DNA from: an uncultured Nonlabens sp.
Lineage (GTDB): Bacteria > Bacteroidota > Bacteroidia > Flavobacteriales > Flavobacteriaceae
DNA: 64,000 nucleotides
Assembly (NCBI RefSeq): GCF_947495285.1
Contig: NZ_CANLXZ010000009.1
Location: forward strand, 1-64,000
Direction of reading: 5' to 3'
The notes under the pieces are model-generated. The model was not told the DNA's origin. It did not search any database and worked only from the letters and a program-made list of their open reading frames with translations. Positions 24,872 through 34,352 of the stretch are shown piece after piece. Both the position numbers and the translations under genes were made by a program. Position 1 is the first letter of the stretch, and each line of letters opens with the position of its first letter.

Positions 24872-27784
24872 ATGAAAAGAATTTTATTGCTATTAGTGAT
24901 TATTGCGAGTAGTGTTGCCACTGCACAAGAATTTACAGATACTCGTATCAAAGAAATGATCAATGAGTACCGACAGCTCGATCGTGGACCGTACAAGAGT
25001 ATCAACTGGTTTTGCCCAGACGGTACCATTAGAGACGCAAAAGATCCTTGTCCAGATGTTATAGGTGAAGGAATACAACATGCTAGTTATAAGAAAGATG
25101 TTGAAGAACTGGCTAGAAAACGTCATATCTTTTTGGGTGAAATTCTTGCTTCTAATGAAGTATGGGATTTTTGGGATGGAAATAATAATCACAGTCGTGT
25201 AAAACAATATCAATTAGGTAAATATCTAGAGTCTGTTGATAATGGCTGGATACAAGAACGTTCTAAATTTTATCGCGGTGCAAAACAAATTGAGGACGAA
25301 GAAGAATGGGGACGTAAATTCTATTACACCATACTATCAGATAACGATCTCGTAGAGCGCGATTTCTTTTTAATAAGAGAGAGTTTGCGCGATATACCAC
25401 ATGATGGAGATACTAACCTGGCTCAAGATATTAGAAGTCTAAGTAAAGTACTTGCAGAGCGTCACTCAAAGTTTATGGACATCAGGATTAAAATTCACGG
25501 TAATCCACAAGCTGCTGATATTGAATCTGTAAAAAAATGGCTAGATAAAAATGAAACCGATATAAGTGAGCAATCTAAAAAAGACTTCAATAAACTTATG
25601 AGCGATATGCAAGAGTTTTTTGAACCAGTGTCTGTAAGAGATTTAAATAAAATGGTGGCAGACTGGAATGAAGATGCTTACATAAGAACACAAACAGAGT
25701 GGTTCTCAAAATTTTATGCTACTGAAACAGACCCTGCCATATTAGTACCTGCAGCTGCAAATTTAATGTGCGACATTAAAACCAATATTAAGGATGATAA
25801 AAGAGGTACACGACGTACTAATGCACTAGAATTAAGTTTAAGATTAGAAGAATTAATTTTCCAACAGGCAGGTAACTGGCAGCCGGTAGATCTTCAAGAA
25901 CATTTGGATAAAATATATTCCCTTAGTGAGGCACTAGCAAGTGCTGGTTATGTAGAAATGTGGGAATGGTACGCAATAGAAAGCGAATTATTTCTAGCCA
26001 ATGGTGAGACTATAAAAGCACATGAATTACTCGATTTTATCAATACTGGCCGTAGTCAGGTAGAATGGGGAACAGGTATGGTAAACGCTATTTATGGCGA
26101 CGTGGTAGAACAATATTCTCAGTTTGAGCCTAAGGCATATGGTTTCTATGACGACCGTATAAGAAGTTCTTTGCTTTTACCTCTAGGTGATGCGATAGGT
26201 AATTTAGGTGGTCTAGTCTCTAGACAGATAGGTCTTACTAGTCAGATAGCAAGTGTAAATAATGTGAGTACCATAAGAGGTCTTAACCCTGGATATACAA
26301 AAGGAGAACTGGTAGTAGTAAGCGGTAATGCCGAAGGTATGCAGGTAGACCCTAATAAAATTTACATTTTTGATCATCCGCCTAGCGATTTAAAACCTGT
26401 CGCTGGTATAGCAACAGTGTCAGAAGGAAATCTAGTTTCTCACGTGCAATTATTGGCGCGTAATTTAGGTATCCCTAACGCTGCTATTTCTATAGATAAC
26501 TTAAATGATTTAAAAGAACTTGATGGAGAAGAGATTTTCTATGCTGTGAGTAATCGTGGTACGGTGATTATTAAATCGGCTAGCGACATGAATGATAAAG
26601 AAAATGCTCTTTTCAATACCGCTAGCAAGAAAGAGAAGAAAACCATCAGAATTCCAGAAGGTAAACTTAAACTAGATGGCGTCTTACCTTTAGACATGGC
26701 TGCTGTAGGCAGTTCGGACAGTGGTATTCTTTGTGGTCCTAAGGCGGCAAATTTGGGTCAATTAAAACAGCTTTTCCCTGATAGAGTAGTGAATGGGATT
26801 GTGATTCCGTTTGGGGTTTTTAAAGATCATATGAATCAAAATATGCCAGAAACTAATGGTAGTTACTGGGACTTTTTGATGTCCGCTTTCGCGAAAGCGA
26901 AACAGTTAAAAGCAGATGGAAAATCAGAACAAGAAATTATAGATTACCAGCTAGGTGAATTAGCTATTCTTAGAGACGCTATTTCTAAGATGGAATTTAA
27001 ACCAAGTTTTATCAATGCTTTAGAGGCTGATTTTAAATCTATTCTAGGAGATAAATTAGGTAATGTGCCTGTATTCTTGCGTAGTGATACCAATATGGAA
27101 GACCTTGAAGAGTTTACTGGAGCCGGTTTAAACCTTACTGTTTTTAATGCTGTGGCAAGAGAAAAAGTAATCAATGGAATACGCGAGGTATGGGCCAGTC
27201 CTTATACAGAGCGTAGTTTTAAATGGAGACAAGTATATCTAGAAAATCCAGAGAACGTATATCCATCGATATTAATTATTCCCACGGTAGATGTAGATTA
27301 TAGTGGTGTGTTAATTACTAAAGATTTTATTAATGATAATGAGAATTCTATTACGGTTGCTATGAGTCGTGGTGCTGGTGGTGCTGTAGATGGACAGAAC
27401 GCCGAAACGTATTTAATAGATCAAGAAGGAAAAGGTTTATTGATCTCTCCGGCTAGAGAAAACAAGCAACGCAAATTACCTATAACTGGTGGGTCTGTGA
27501 TGGAGCATGTAGATTTTGACACAAGTATATTAACGTCGCAAAATTTAAAAACCATTAGAGAGTTTGCTAAAACGGTGCACGAGATCATGCCAGGTTCTAA
27601 AGACGGTAGTTATACTGGCGCATGGGATATTGAGTTAGGTTTTAAGGATGGTAAAATGTACTTATTCCAGATAAGACCATTTGTAGAAAATACACAAGCT
27701 GTAAATTCTGAATACCTAAATTCTATCGATGCAGATGTTGATGTAAACACTGCCTTATTATTACATAAACCTATCGCAATTTGA
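24872..27784 (+). CDS. Secreted dikinase: phosphohistidine domain followed by PPDK-type ATP-grasp domain
   Basis: 970 aa. Signal peptide 1-19 (MKRILLLLVIIASSVATAQ). Residues 20-470 are a large helical domain that I do not recognise. A phosphohistidine (PEP-utilising mobile) domain follows at about 475-560, with H524 in VSHVQLLARNLGIPN, then a PEP/pyruvate-dikinase ATP-grasp domain at about 611-946 (CGPKAANLG, IPFGVF, FLRSDTNMED, LFQIRPF). There is no TIM-barrel PEP domain. His domain before ATP-grasp is the order of glucan/phosphoglucan water dikinases, not PPS or PPDK. The enzyme should move phosphate from ATP to His to an unknown acceptor, in the periplasm. The start was chosen for the signal peptide and promoter box; ATG 24845 is the alternative. 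The stop overlaps the next gene. Confidence 0.85.
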   Translation: MKRILLLLVIIASSVATAQEFTDTRIKEMINEYRQLDRGPYKSINWFCPDGTIRDAKDPCPDVIGEGIQHASYKKDVEELARKRHIFLGEILASNEVWDFWDGNNNHSRVKQYQLGKYLESVDNGWIQERSKFYRGAKQIEDEEEWGRKFYYTILSDNDLVERDFFLIRESLRDIPHDGDTNLAQDIRSLSKVLAERHSKFMDIRIKIHGNPQAADIESVKKWLDKNETDISEQSKKDFNKLMSDMQEFFEPVSVRDLNKMVADWNEDAYIRTQTEWFSKFYATETDPAILVPAAANLMCDIKTNIKDDKRGTRRTNALELSLRLEELIFQQAGNWQPVDLQEHLDKIYSLSEALASAGYVEMWEWYAIESELFLANGETIKAHELLDFINTGRSQVEWGTGMVNAIYGDVVEQYSQFEPKAYGFYDDRIRSSLLLPLGDAIGNLGGLVSRQIGLTSQIASVNNVSTIRGLNPGYTKGELVVVSGNAEGMQVDPNKIYIFDHPPSDLKPVAGIATVSEGNLVSHVQLLARNLGIPNAAISIDNLNDLKELDGEEIFYAVSNRGTVIIKSASDMNDKENALFNTASKKEKKTIRIPEGKLKLDGVLPLDMAAVGSSDSGILCGPKAANLGQLKQLFPDRVVNGIVIPFGVFKDHMNQNMPETNGSYWDFLMSAFAKAKQLKADGKSEQEIIDYQLGELAILRDAISKMEFKPSFINALEADFKSILGDKLGNVPVFLRSDTNMEDLEEFTGAGLNLTVFNAVAREKVINGIREVWASPYTERSFKWRQVYLENPENVYPSILIIPTVDVDYSGVLITKDFINDNENSITVAMSRGAGGAVDGQNAETYLIDQEGKGLLISPARENKQRKLPITGGSVMEHVDFDTSILTSQNLKTIREFAKTVHEIMPGSKDGSYTGAWDIELGFKDGKMYLFQIRPFVENTQAVNSEYLNSIDADVDVNTALLLHKPIAI
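26884..26899. repeat. 16-bp palindrome CGCTTTCGCGAAAGCG, copy 9
   Basis: Exact copy inside the dikinase gene, read as AFAKA within the ATP-grasp domain. Confidence 0.95.
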
Positions 27785-29046
27785 AAAATATAACAAAAAT
27801 AATAGCAGTCTTATTTACAGGGGTTTTCTTGCTAGCTTTCTATCCTATTGATGGATTTAGTAAGACTGGGATAAAGCGACTTAAAAGACTTGAAAAGACT
27901 CTAGATAGTACTCTTAATGAATACTATCTTAGAAAAGGATCTTTCAAAAAGTATGATGAGATCAATCTATGGATGTGTGAAAAAACAGATTCCATAGATA
28001 AGATTATGTCTGTAGATACCGAATTCCAGAAAGAGATGTTGCGACTTTTCCCTAGTCGTTCTGGATACGGTATAACAGTGTTGGATATTACAGATGTCAA
28101 TAATACGCGCTATGCAGAGATGAATGAAAATACTGGTTTCCAGCCAGGCAGTGTAGGTAAAATAGCGGTAGCAACTGCATTTTTTACAGAGTTAAAAAAC
28201 CTGTGTCCAGAGGATTTTAATGTGCGTACTAATTTAATGCGTAATAAGGTGGTAAAATCTGGTAATTGGGGTCTTTATGATCATCATACGATTCCTATTT
28301 ATAATATAGAAAAGGACAGTTATGTAAAACGTACTGTTATCGCTAGTGACGAGTTTACCCTTTATGAATGGGTGGATCACATGCTAAGCGTTAGTAATAA
28401 CGGCGCAGCGAGTATAGTATGGAGAGAAGCGATGTTAATGCGTGTTTTTGGCGATGAGTACTTTAATTTAACTCAAGAACAAGCAGACGCTTATTTTGAT
28501 CAGGTAGATAAGAGTGAAATTACTGACATAGCAATAAGTGTGGTAAATGATCCTTTAAGAAATCTAGGTATTACCAATGATGAGTGGAGATTAGGCAGTT
28601 TGTTTACAAATGGTCCAGATCGTTATGTAGGTAGTAAAGGCGGTTCTATAGGAACACCCAAAGGTTTAATGAAGTACTTTATTAAACTAGAACAAGGTCT
28701 TGTAGTAGATGAGGAGTCTAGTCTTGAGATCAAACGTTTACTCTACATGACTGATCGCAGAATACGGTATGGAGCAAGCCCACAATTAAATGATGCTGCA
28801 GTGTATTTTAAATCTGGTAGTTTTTATAGTAATAATAAATCTCTAGGGACTCCATATGGAGAATATAAAGGAAATGTGTACAATTATATGAACAGTGTTT
28901 GTATAGTAGAGCACCCTAGTGGTGTCAATTATATAGTATGTCTAGAAAGTAACGTGTTGAGTAAAAATAGTGCTGGTGCACATCTTTATCTAGCAAGTGC
29001 TATTGATAAAGCTATTAGAAAAAAATATGAGGTAGAAGAGAAGTGA
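27781..29046 (+). CDS. Exported serine hydrolase, beta-lactamase/PBP fold (first of two)
   Basis: 421 aa. N-terminal export signal (about 1-27). The SxxK (S124-V-G-K127), SNN (205-207) and KSG (344-346) triads of the class A beta-lactamase/DD-peptidase fold are all present and in order. The substrate cannot be told. The TTG start overlaps the dikinase stop (TTGA), so the two are translationally coupled; no ATG lies before the signal sequence. Its neighbour across the convergent terminator is a second member of the same fold. Confidence 0.85.
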   Translation: MKNITKIIAVLFTGVFLLAFYPIDGFSKTGIKRLKRLEKTLDSTLNEYYLRKGSFKKYDEINLWMCEKTDSIDKIMSVDTEFQKEMLRLFPSRSGYGITVLDITDVNNTRYAEMNENTGFQPGSVGKIAVATAFFTELKNLCPEDFNVRTNLMRNKVVKSGNWGLYDHHTIPIYNIEKDSYVKRTVIASDEFTLYEWVDHMLSVSNNGAASIVWREAMLMRVFGDEYFNLTQEQADAYFDQVDKSEITDIAISVVNDPLRNLGITNDEWRLGSLFTNGPDRYVGSKGGSIGTPKGLMKYFIKLEQGLVVDEESSLEIKRLLYMTDRRIRYGASPQLNDAAVYFKSGSFYSNNKSLGTPYGEYKGNVYNYMNSVCIVEHPSGVNYIVCLESNVLSKNSAGAHLYLASAIDKAIRKKYEVEEK

Positions 29047-29062
29047 TATTTCTATGGTTTCT

Positions 29063-29100
29063 AAAAAAAGCTGACTTCTTTAAAATGTCAGCTTTTTTTT
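29063..29100. terminator. Bidirectional terminator between dikinase and transporter operons
   Basis: AAAAAAAGCTGAC, loop, GTCAGCTTTTTTTT. Serves both converging operons. Confidence 0.9.
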
Positions 29101-29111
29101 ATTTTAATTAT

Positions 29112-31931
29112 CTAGGCACTGCGTTGTTTACCATTCTTAAATTTTAATGCTTCTAAGGCAGCCTCTGTTATTTTATTAGATGCTAAATCTGAGGCGTCTA
29201 TTAGTAACTTGTAGGAATAGTCATCTTCTATTATCTTTAATAAGGCGATGGCTTTGATTTGTAAGGACTCATCTTCAAGATACATAATCGTTTTAAGGCA
29301 ATCTTCTTGATTGAGTAAAGAGACATGTTTATGGTAGTCACTCATTTCTTGATTAGGAGAAGACGTGCCGCTTTCTAGTATCGGTAATAGAAGCGTTTTA
29401 AGGTTTCTACTTAGTAAACCCTCTAAGTATTCCATAGCGTGTAGTTGAGACTCTTTAGTTTCACTTTTTAAGCCTCTGTATGCTACAAATACATCTTCTG
29501 GATTGTAGTATAAGGCGAGTAAGTTGAAAACTCTTTTTAGGTTTAGTTCTAGAGATGTTTTTAATTGTTGAATTAAATGAGACCTTTCTGTTTTTTCAGG
29601 TAAGGAGATTACTTTGAGCGGTTGCAATTTTGATCGTTCTATAATACGGATGGAAAAATAACAACCTAATAATTGTCTATACAATTTAGATTCATTTGCT
29701 ATAATTAATCTTAAAGTACGCTGATTAATAGAATAATCAATTCCCTCTTTGCGCCATGTATAAAGTAAGTCGGCTACTTTAGTTCTCAATTTAAAATCAC
29801 CACGTTGACTCATTTTAAACAGAGCACGATAAGCCTTTTCAGTATGGATGTTACTAATAATAGTCGGTATCTGTGATTTTTGTTGGCTGTTAAGGTTTGC
29901 GTTTAGATACTTTTTATACAGAGTGGGTATAATAGCGTTACCAAAACTAGAGATGGCTTTAATGCTACTCTCACGATAAGCGATGTTCTCCAATTCGCTA
30001 TAAAGTACAGGCAAGAATTTTTCTCTTGCTGTTTCTCCAGCTGCTAATATTGCAGCATTTTTTAGAATAGGATTAGGGTGTTTTAAATACGTTTCAATAA
30101 TGTCATGATACTTTGTTCTTTTTACATAACCTAGAGTTTCTATTAGTCTAGCGATTTCAGATATTTTCAGGTCGCTATCTTCACTTTCTAGCTCGTCGAT
30201 AAACATCTTTATCCTCAGGTGGAGATTGTATTTTGCAGCTAGAGTAGGGTTGTCTTCAGACTCTCTTGCTAGCGCTAGTAAAGCGGCAGTTGCTATAAAT
30301 TCATTTTCATAATCTAAGTACTGTTCAAAGAACTGATAAGAGATTTTGTCTTGTGACATTAGATAACGCATAGTAGCCATGATAAGAGTGTCATCTTTTA
30401 TATAAATAAAATCTTGAACCTTAGTTTGTGGTTCTTTTGTAATATATCTAAGACTATCAACAACAGCAGCTTTTACTTTATGACTTTCATGGTTTAGTAA
30501 TTTGAGAACATCGTTTTTAAGAGATGGATGCGTTATTTCTGGTAAACGCTTAATAATTTCTAGAATATCTTTTTCTGATCCTGATTCAAAAATCACACGC
30601 ATATTCTGACGTATGCGACCTATTGATTTTTTAGTGCTGCCCATGTTTTCTCGCATCATGATGCTTTCTTTAAAAGTACCTAGATAGGCATCTCTTACTT
30701 TAAAGACTACTATTATCCATACAAGAACTATAAGGATAGTAATTAAAGTGATGTATGTGGCAGATAACTCTAAACCTTTGATTACAAATATCAATAAAAA
30801 TCCAGCTATACCTGTGGCCAGGCTATCCACAACTACATCTATAAAAGTTTTAGTTTTATTCTTAATGCTAGACGGTATAGGTAACGCTAGTAATTCTACG
30901 GCACTCTTATGTAATGATTGCTTTAAACTACCATCGAGGCCTTTAATGATAATAACTATCCATAGCTCTGGAAAAACGAGTAGAGCAAGACAAAGCAAAA
31001 CTATCCCTATAGGTAAGGCAATAAGACTTACACTGATGTCTGTATTTTCTAAAATTTTATTAGTTACAAAAAGCTGAATTAATAAAGAAACAATATTAAA
31101 TGTACTGAACCAGAAACCAAAGAAAGAAGCTAGTTCCTGTGGGTCAGGAATTTTTGCAGCCGCGATGTAACTGAATTGGTAATCGACTAGTTTTGCAACT
31201 AGAACGCCTAGTCCTATAACAGCAGCAAGGTAAGTGAGGTGTTTTGATTTATAAATAAGCTTTATAGAAGACTCTGTAGATACAGTAGCGCGTTCTTTCC
31301 TTTTAAATTTACTCAAGGTTTGAACGCGAGTTTTCCAGATGCGATTAAAAACGATTTTGCATGCCGCTATTAGTACTCCAGACAGTATCATCAAAACACC
31401 ATTACCTAAATATCCAGCAAGGATAGAAGTAAGATAACCACCTATAATACCACCTGCAATACCACCGGCTCCTATAAATCCAAAAAGTCTTTTTGCTTCT
31501 CTAACATTAAATACCACATTTGCCAAAACCCAAAATTGAGAAGTCGCTAAAAGAGCAAACATACCTACCATGGTGTAGAAAAGATAAGAGAAAAACGGTG
31601 TTACCCATCCCAAAGCCACGATACATCCCATAGCAATAAATCCTACAGAAAATAAGATAAGTGTTGATCTTATAATGTAGCGCAGGGCAAATTTTTCTAA
31701 GTATTTATTGTAAATAAAAGATACCACTACCGCTGTTATAGCGATTATGATAAAGGCAACTGATAAGTTCTCTGCACCTAACTGAGATAAAAAAAGCGCA
31801 CTCACTGTAGGTTTAACTATCAGTAGTGCGCATATAATTAGGAATATATACAGCTGCATCATTAAGGAAATGGATTCTTCTCCATCCCTAATGTCAAAAA
31901 ATTTATGTACCTGCTGTAATAATGACTTCAT
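29112..31931 (-). CDS. ATP/ADP-translocase-like (NTT/Npt) transporter fused to HEAT repeats
   Basis: 939 aa. Residues 1-430 hold about twelve membrane helices with the look of the NTT/TLC nucleotide transporter family (MFS-type). Residues about 440-939 are a soluble array of HEAT-type helical pairs (for example NPILKNAAILAAGETA, SHKVKAAVVDSLRYI). NTT proteins with C-terminal HEAT domains are known in free-living bacteria, where their job is unclear; classical NTTs exchange ATP and ADP across membranes. The start lies inside the 3' end of the second serine hydrolase gene (29-bp overlap), so they are coupled. Confidence 0.82.
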   Translation of the reverse strand: MKSLLQQVHKFFDIRDGEESISLMMQLYIFLIICALLIVKPTVSALFLSQLGAENLSVAFIIIAITAVVVSFIYNKYLEKFALRYIIRSTLILFSVGFIAMGCIVALGWVTPFFSYLFYTMVGMFALLATSQFWVLANVVFNVREAKRLFGFIGAGGIAGGIIGGYLTSILAGYLGNGVLMILSGVLIAACKIVFNRIWKTRVQTLSKFKRKERATVSTESSIKLIYKSKHLTYLAAVIGLGVLVAKLVDYQFSYIAAAKIPDPQELASFFGFWFSTFNIVSLLIQLFVTNKILENTDISVSLIALPIGIVLLCLALLVFPELWIVIIIKGLDGSLKQSLHKSAVELLALPIPSSIKNKTKTFIDVVVDSLATGIAGFLLIFVIKGLELSATYITLITILIVLVWIIVVFKVRDAYLGTFKESIMMRENMGSTKKSIGRIRQNMRVIFESGSEKDILEIIKRLPEITHPSLKNDVLKLLNHESHKVKAAVVDSLRYITKEPQTKVQDFIYIKDDTLIMATMRYLMSQDKISYQFFEQYLDYENEFIATAALLALARESEDNPTLAAKYNLHLRIKMFIDELESEDSDLKISEIARLIETLGYVKRTKYHDIIETYLKHPNPILKNAAILAAGETAREKFLPVLYSELENIAYRESSIKAISSFGNAIIPTLYKKYLNANLNSQQKSQIPTIISNIHTEKAYRALFKMSQRGDFKLRTKVADLLYTWRKEGIDYSINQRTLRLIIANESKLYRQLLGCYFSIRIIERSKLQPLKVISLPEKTERSHLIQQLKTSLELNLKRVFNLLALYYNPEDVFVAYRGLKSETKESQLHAMEYLEGLLSRNLKTLLLPILESGTSSPNQEMSDYHKHVSLLNQEDCLKTIMYLEDESLQIKAIALLKIIEDDYSYKLLIDASDLASNKITEAALEALKFKNGKQRSA

Positions 31932-32853
31932 TCTTTTGTAAATCTGGGGCTAAGGTACCGCTTTGATCTAGTGCAATCTCTGCAGGTTTTACTAAACTTC
32001 TTATAATTTGTTCTCCATTTGTATCCTTTACCATCGCTACTAGAATGTATTTTTTACCTCTAGCTTCGTCTATAACCATTATAGAATCGCAATGCCATTT
32101 TTTCCAAGAGCCACTTTTTCTATAAAGAGTAGCACCTGGAGCGATTACATCTAGCGTATTTACAAATTTATGGTGCAAACCTGGATTTTTGAGATATGTA
32201 AGCATTTGTGCGCTGCGGCTTTTATTGATTAGTTGTCCTGTAGCAAGTTGGTAATAAAATTTTGCAACCGCGTCAGTAGTTGCTGCGTGGCTTAGACCTC
32301 TTATAGGCTCTGGATTACGTTTTCCTTGTGCGGCATATCTTTTTCCTACCCATAAACCACCGTTTCCTTCTTTATCATAAAAAGGATTCTCAGGATTACA
32401 CATAAGATCTTCTATTCTTTGAAAACCTACACGATCTATCATTCTCGTAGATGCAGCATTATTGGATTTACTAATCATTAACCACATATCCTTTTGAACT
32501 TTTTTAGTAAGTCTAAGGTCACCTTCTTCTATAGCATCCATTGCAGCATATAAAACAGCAATTTTAGGCATACTTGCAGCATACATCATATGATCACCGT
32601 TAATATTTGCATACTTAATATTATCCTTATTGGATATATCAACTAGACTTATAGACATCCTTCTTTGCTGGATAAGATCTCTCCAGTGAGTGTTTGCGTT
32701 AATTTGATCTTGTAGTGCTAGCTGTAAACCAGCATCTTGATAATTGATCACCTCTAGTTGTGGGTTTTGGTGAGTTATTAAAGGAGAATTATCACCTGCC
32801 AGAGCTAAGTTAATCACCAGTAAACTGAAGAGAAACATTATTTTTTTTAACAT
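31903..32853 (-). CDS. Exported serine hydrolase, class A beta-lactamase-like (second of two)
   Basis: 316 aa from the ATG at 32853, which begins a clear signal peptide (MLKKIMFLFSLLVINLALA). A TTG 12 codons upstream is less likely. SxxK is SMPK (S94-K97), SNN begins at about S130, and KSGSWKK supplies the KTG-type motif. This is a class A-like serine hydrolase; whether it hydrolyses beta-lactams is unknown, and it lacks a clear ExxxN segment by eye. It is coupled to the transporter gene and is related in fold to the hydrolase coupled to the dikinase. Confidence 0.85.
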   Translation of the reverse strand: MLKKIMFLFSLLVINLALAGDNSPLITHQNPQLEVINYQDAGLQLALQDQINANTHWRDLIQQRRMSISLVDISNKDNIKYANINGDHMMYAASMPKIAVLYAAMDAIEEGDLRLTKKVQKDMWLMISKSNNAASTRMIDRVGFQRIEDLMCNPENPFYDKEGNGGLWVGKRYAAQGKRNPEPIRGLSHAATTDAVAKFYYQLATGQLINKSRSAQMLTYLKNPGLHHKFVNTLDVIAPGATLYRKSGSWKKWHCDSIMVIDEARGKKYILVAMVKDTNGEQIIRSLVKPAEIALDQSGTLAPDLQKNEVIITAGT

Positions 32854-32991
32854 AAATATTTTAGAAATTTTAATTAAAATAATATACAAACAATATTTAT
32901 AAATATAAACTTATTTTACGATTTAATACCTTAAAAACCAATATTTAACACTTTTTATCTGACACCTTTATTTTACTAGAATTTTTACTAG

Positions 32992-32999
32992 TACTTTTG
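32992..32999 (+). promoter_or_regulatory. TAnnTTTG box upstream of hemW
   Basis: TACTTTTG ends 5 bp before the ATG, as for the dikinase gene. Probable leaderless message. Confidence 0.5.
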
Positions 33000-33004
33000 C
33001 TACT

Positions 33005-34138
33005 ATGAGCGGTATTTATATACATATTCCATTTTGTAAACAGGCCTGTCACTATTGCGACTTCCATTTTAGTACTAATTTAAAGTACAAAAAGGATATT
33101 ATCGATGCTATTTGTGATGAGTTACGCTTTCGCGAAAGCGAATTTAAAAACACCACTGTGCAAACTATATATTTAGGTGGTGGGACACCTAGTGTACTAG
33201 AGGTTACCGAGGTGGATAAAATCTTACAAACCGTTTTTGATTTTTATACAGTTAGTTCAAATCCAGAGATTACTCTTGAGGCAAATCCTGATGATTTAAC
33301 TAAGGAAAAGATAGTTGCTTTTTCAAACACACGTATCAATAGACTTTCTATAGGAGTTCAAAGCTTTTTTGAAGAAGATCTTAAACTCATGAACAGAGCA
33401 CACAACGCTACCGAAGCGCAGGAATGTATAGAATTTGCCGTGCCTTATTTCCCTAATATTTCTATAGATCTCATATATGGAATTCCAGGCATGAGCGAGG
33501 CTCGGTGGAGAGAAAACCTAAATAAAGCTATAGATTTAAAAGTGCCACACATTTCTAGTTATGCACTTACTGTAGAGGATAATACAGCACTTAAATCATT
33601 CATAGAAAAAGGAATGATTAAAAACGTAGATGATGAGGTGGCACAAGAGCATTTTCAAATCTTGCTAGACGTTATGCAACTGCATGGCTTTGAGAACTAT
33701 GAATTTTCTAATTTCAGTAAACCAGGTTTCTTCTCGCAAAATAATACCGCCTACTGGACAGGAAAAAGCTATATAGGTATAGGTCCTAGTGCACATAGTT
33801 TTGATGGTAAAAAACGTGGCTGGAATATCAATAATAACGTCAAATATCTAAAAGCTATTCAGGCTGGAGAGTTACCTATGGAAATAGAAAAACTTACCGT
33901 AGTTGATAGATATAATGAGTACATTATGACTGGTTTACGGACTATTTATGGAGTCTCACTACATAAGATAGAAACGGATTTCGGTCCTAATTTTAAAGAA
34001 TATCTTTTAAAACAAGCTGCCCAATATCTTAAAGATCACTTGCTTTACATTGATGACGATACGTTGCTTGTGACTAGAAAAGGTAAGTTTTTAAGTGATG
34101 GTATTGCTAGTGCATTATTTATGGTTAATCTGTCCTAG
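33005..34138 (+). CDS. hemW: HemW-type radical SAM protein
   Basis: 377 aa. GIYIHIPFCKQACHYCDF carries the radical SAM cluster Cys at 11, 15 and 18 (CX3CX2C), followed by YLGGGTPSVL, LEANPDDL, RLSIGVQSF and DLIYGIPG, the HemN/HemW series. HemW binds haem and is a haem chaperone rather than a proven coproporphyrinogen oxidase; the assignment over HemN rests on length and Cys spacing. A 16-bp palindrome encodes RFRES at about residues 41-45. Confidence 0.92.
   Translation: MSGIYIHIPFCKQACHYCDFHFSTNLKYKKDIIDAICDELRFRESEFKNTTVQTIYLGGGTPSVLEVTEVDKILQTVFDFYTVSSNPEITLEANPDDLTKEKIVAFSNTRINRLSIGVQSFFEEDLKLMNRAHNATEAQECIEFAVPYFPNISIDLIYGIPGMSEARWRENLNKAIDLKVPHISSYALTVEDNTALKSFIEKGMIKNVDDEVAQEHFQILLDVMQLHGFENYEFSNFSKPGFFSQNNTAYWTGKSYIGIGPSAHSFDGKKRGWNINNNVKYLKAIQAGELPMEIEKLTVVDRYNEYIMTGLRTIYGVSLHKIETDFGPNFKEYLLKQAAQYLKDHLLYIDDDTLLVTRKGKFLSDGIASALFMVNLS
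33125..33140. repeat. 16-bp palindrome CGCTTTCGCGAAAGCG, copy 10
   Basis: Exact copy inside hemW, read as RFRES, in an otherwise conserved enzyme. Confidence 0.95.
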
Positions 34139-34299
34139 CTTTGAGTATGTTATGTTCGCAGGTTAATGAAAAAATATAATTAAAACTCTAATTGTCTTCC
34201 CGCAAAATTAGGCACGACTATACTCAAGAAATTTAATCTCAAATTTATGTGGGATCTGCTAGAAACTTCTTCGTTAGATTTTATAATATAAGTTAAATC

Positions 34300-34307
34300 T
34301 AAATTTG
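34300..34307 (+). promoter_or_regulatory. TAnnTTTG box upstream of the DUF6624-like lipoprotein
   Basis: TAAATTTG, 45 bp before the ATG at 34353. It overlaps an upstream TTG (34305), which argues against that start. Confidence 0.45.
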
Positions 34308-34352
34308 TGTAGAATCTACTACCTTAGTAATCGACCTTTTAAAAGCCATGCT

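Noticed and set aside
31903-32853. Acquired beta-lactamase resistance gene
   Set aside because: It is coupled to a chromosomal transporter gene, has no mobile-element context and no clear lactamase-specific motif.
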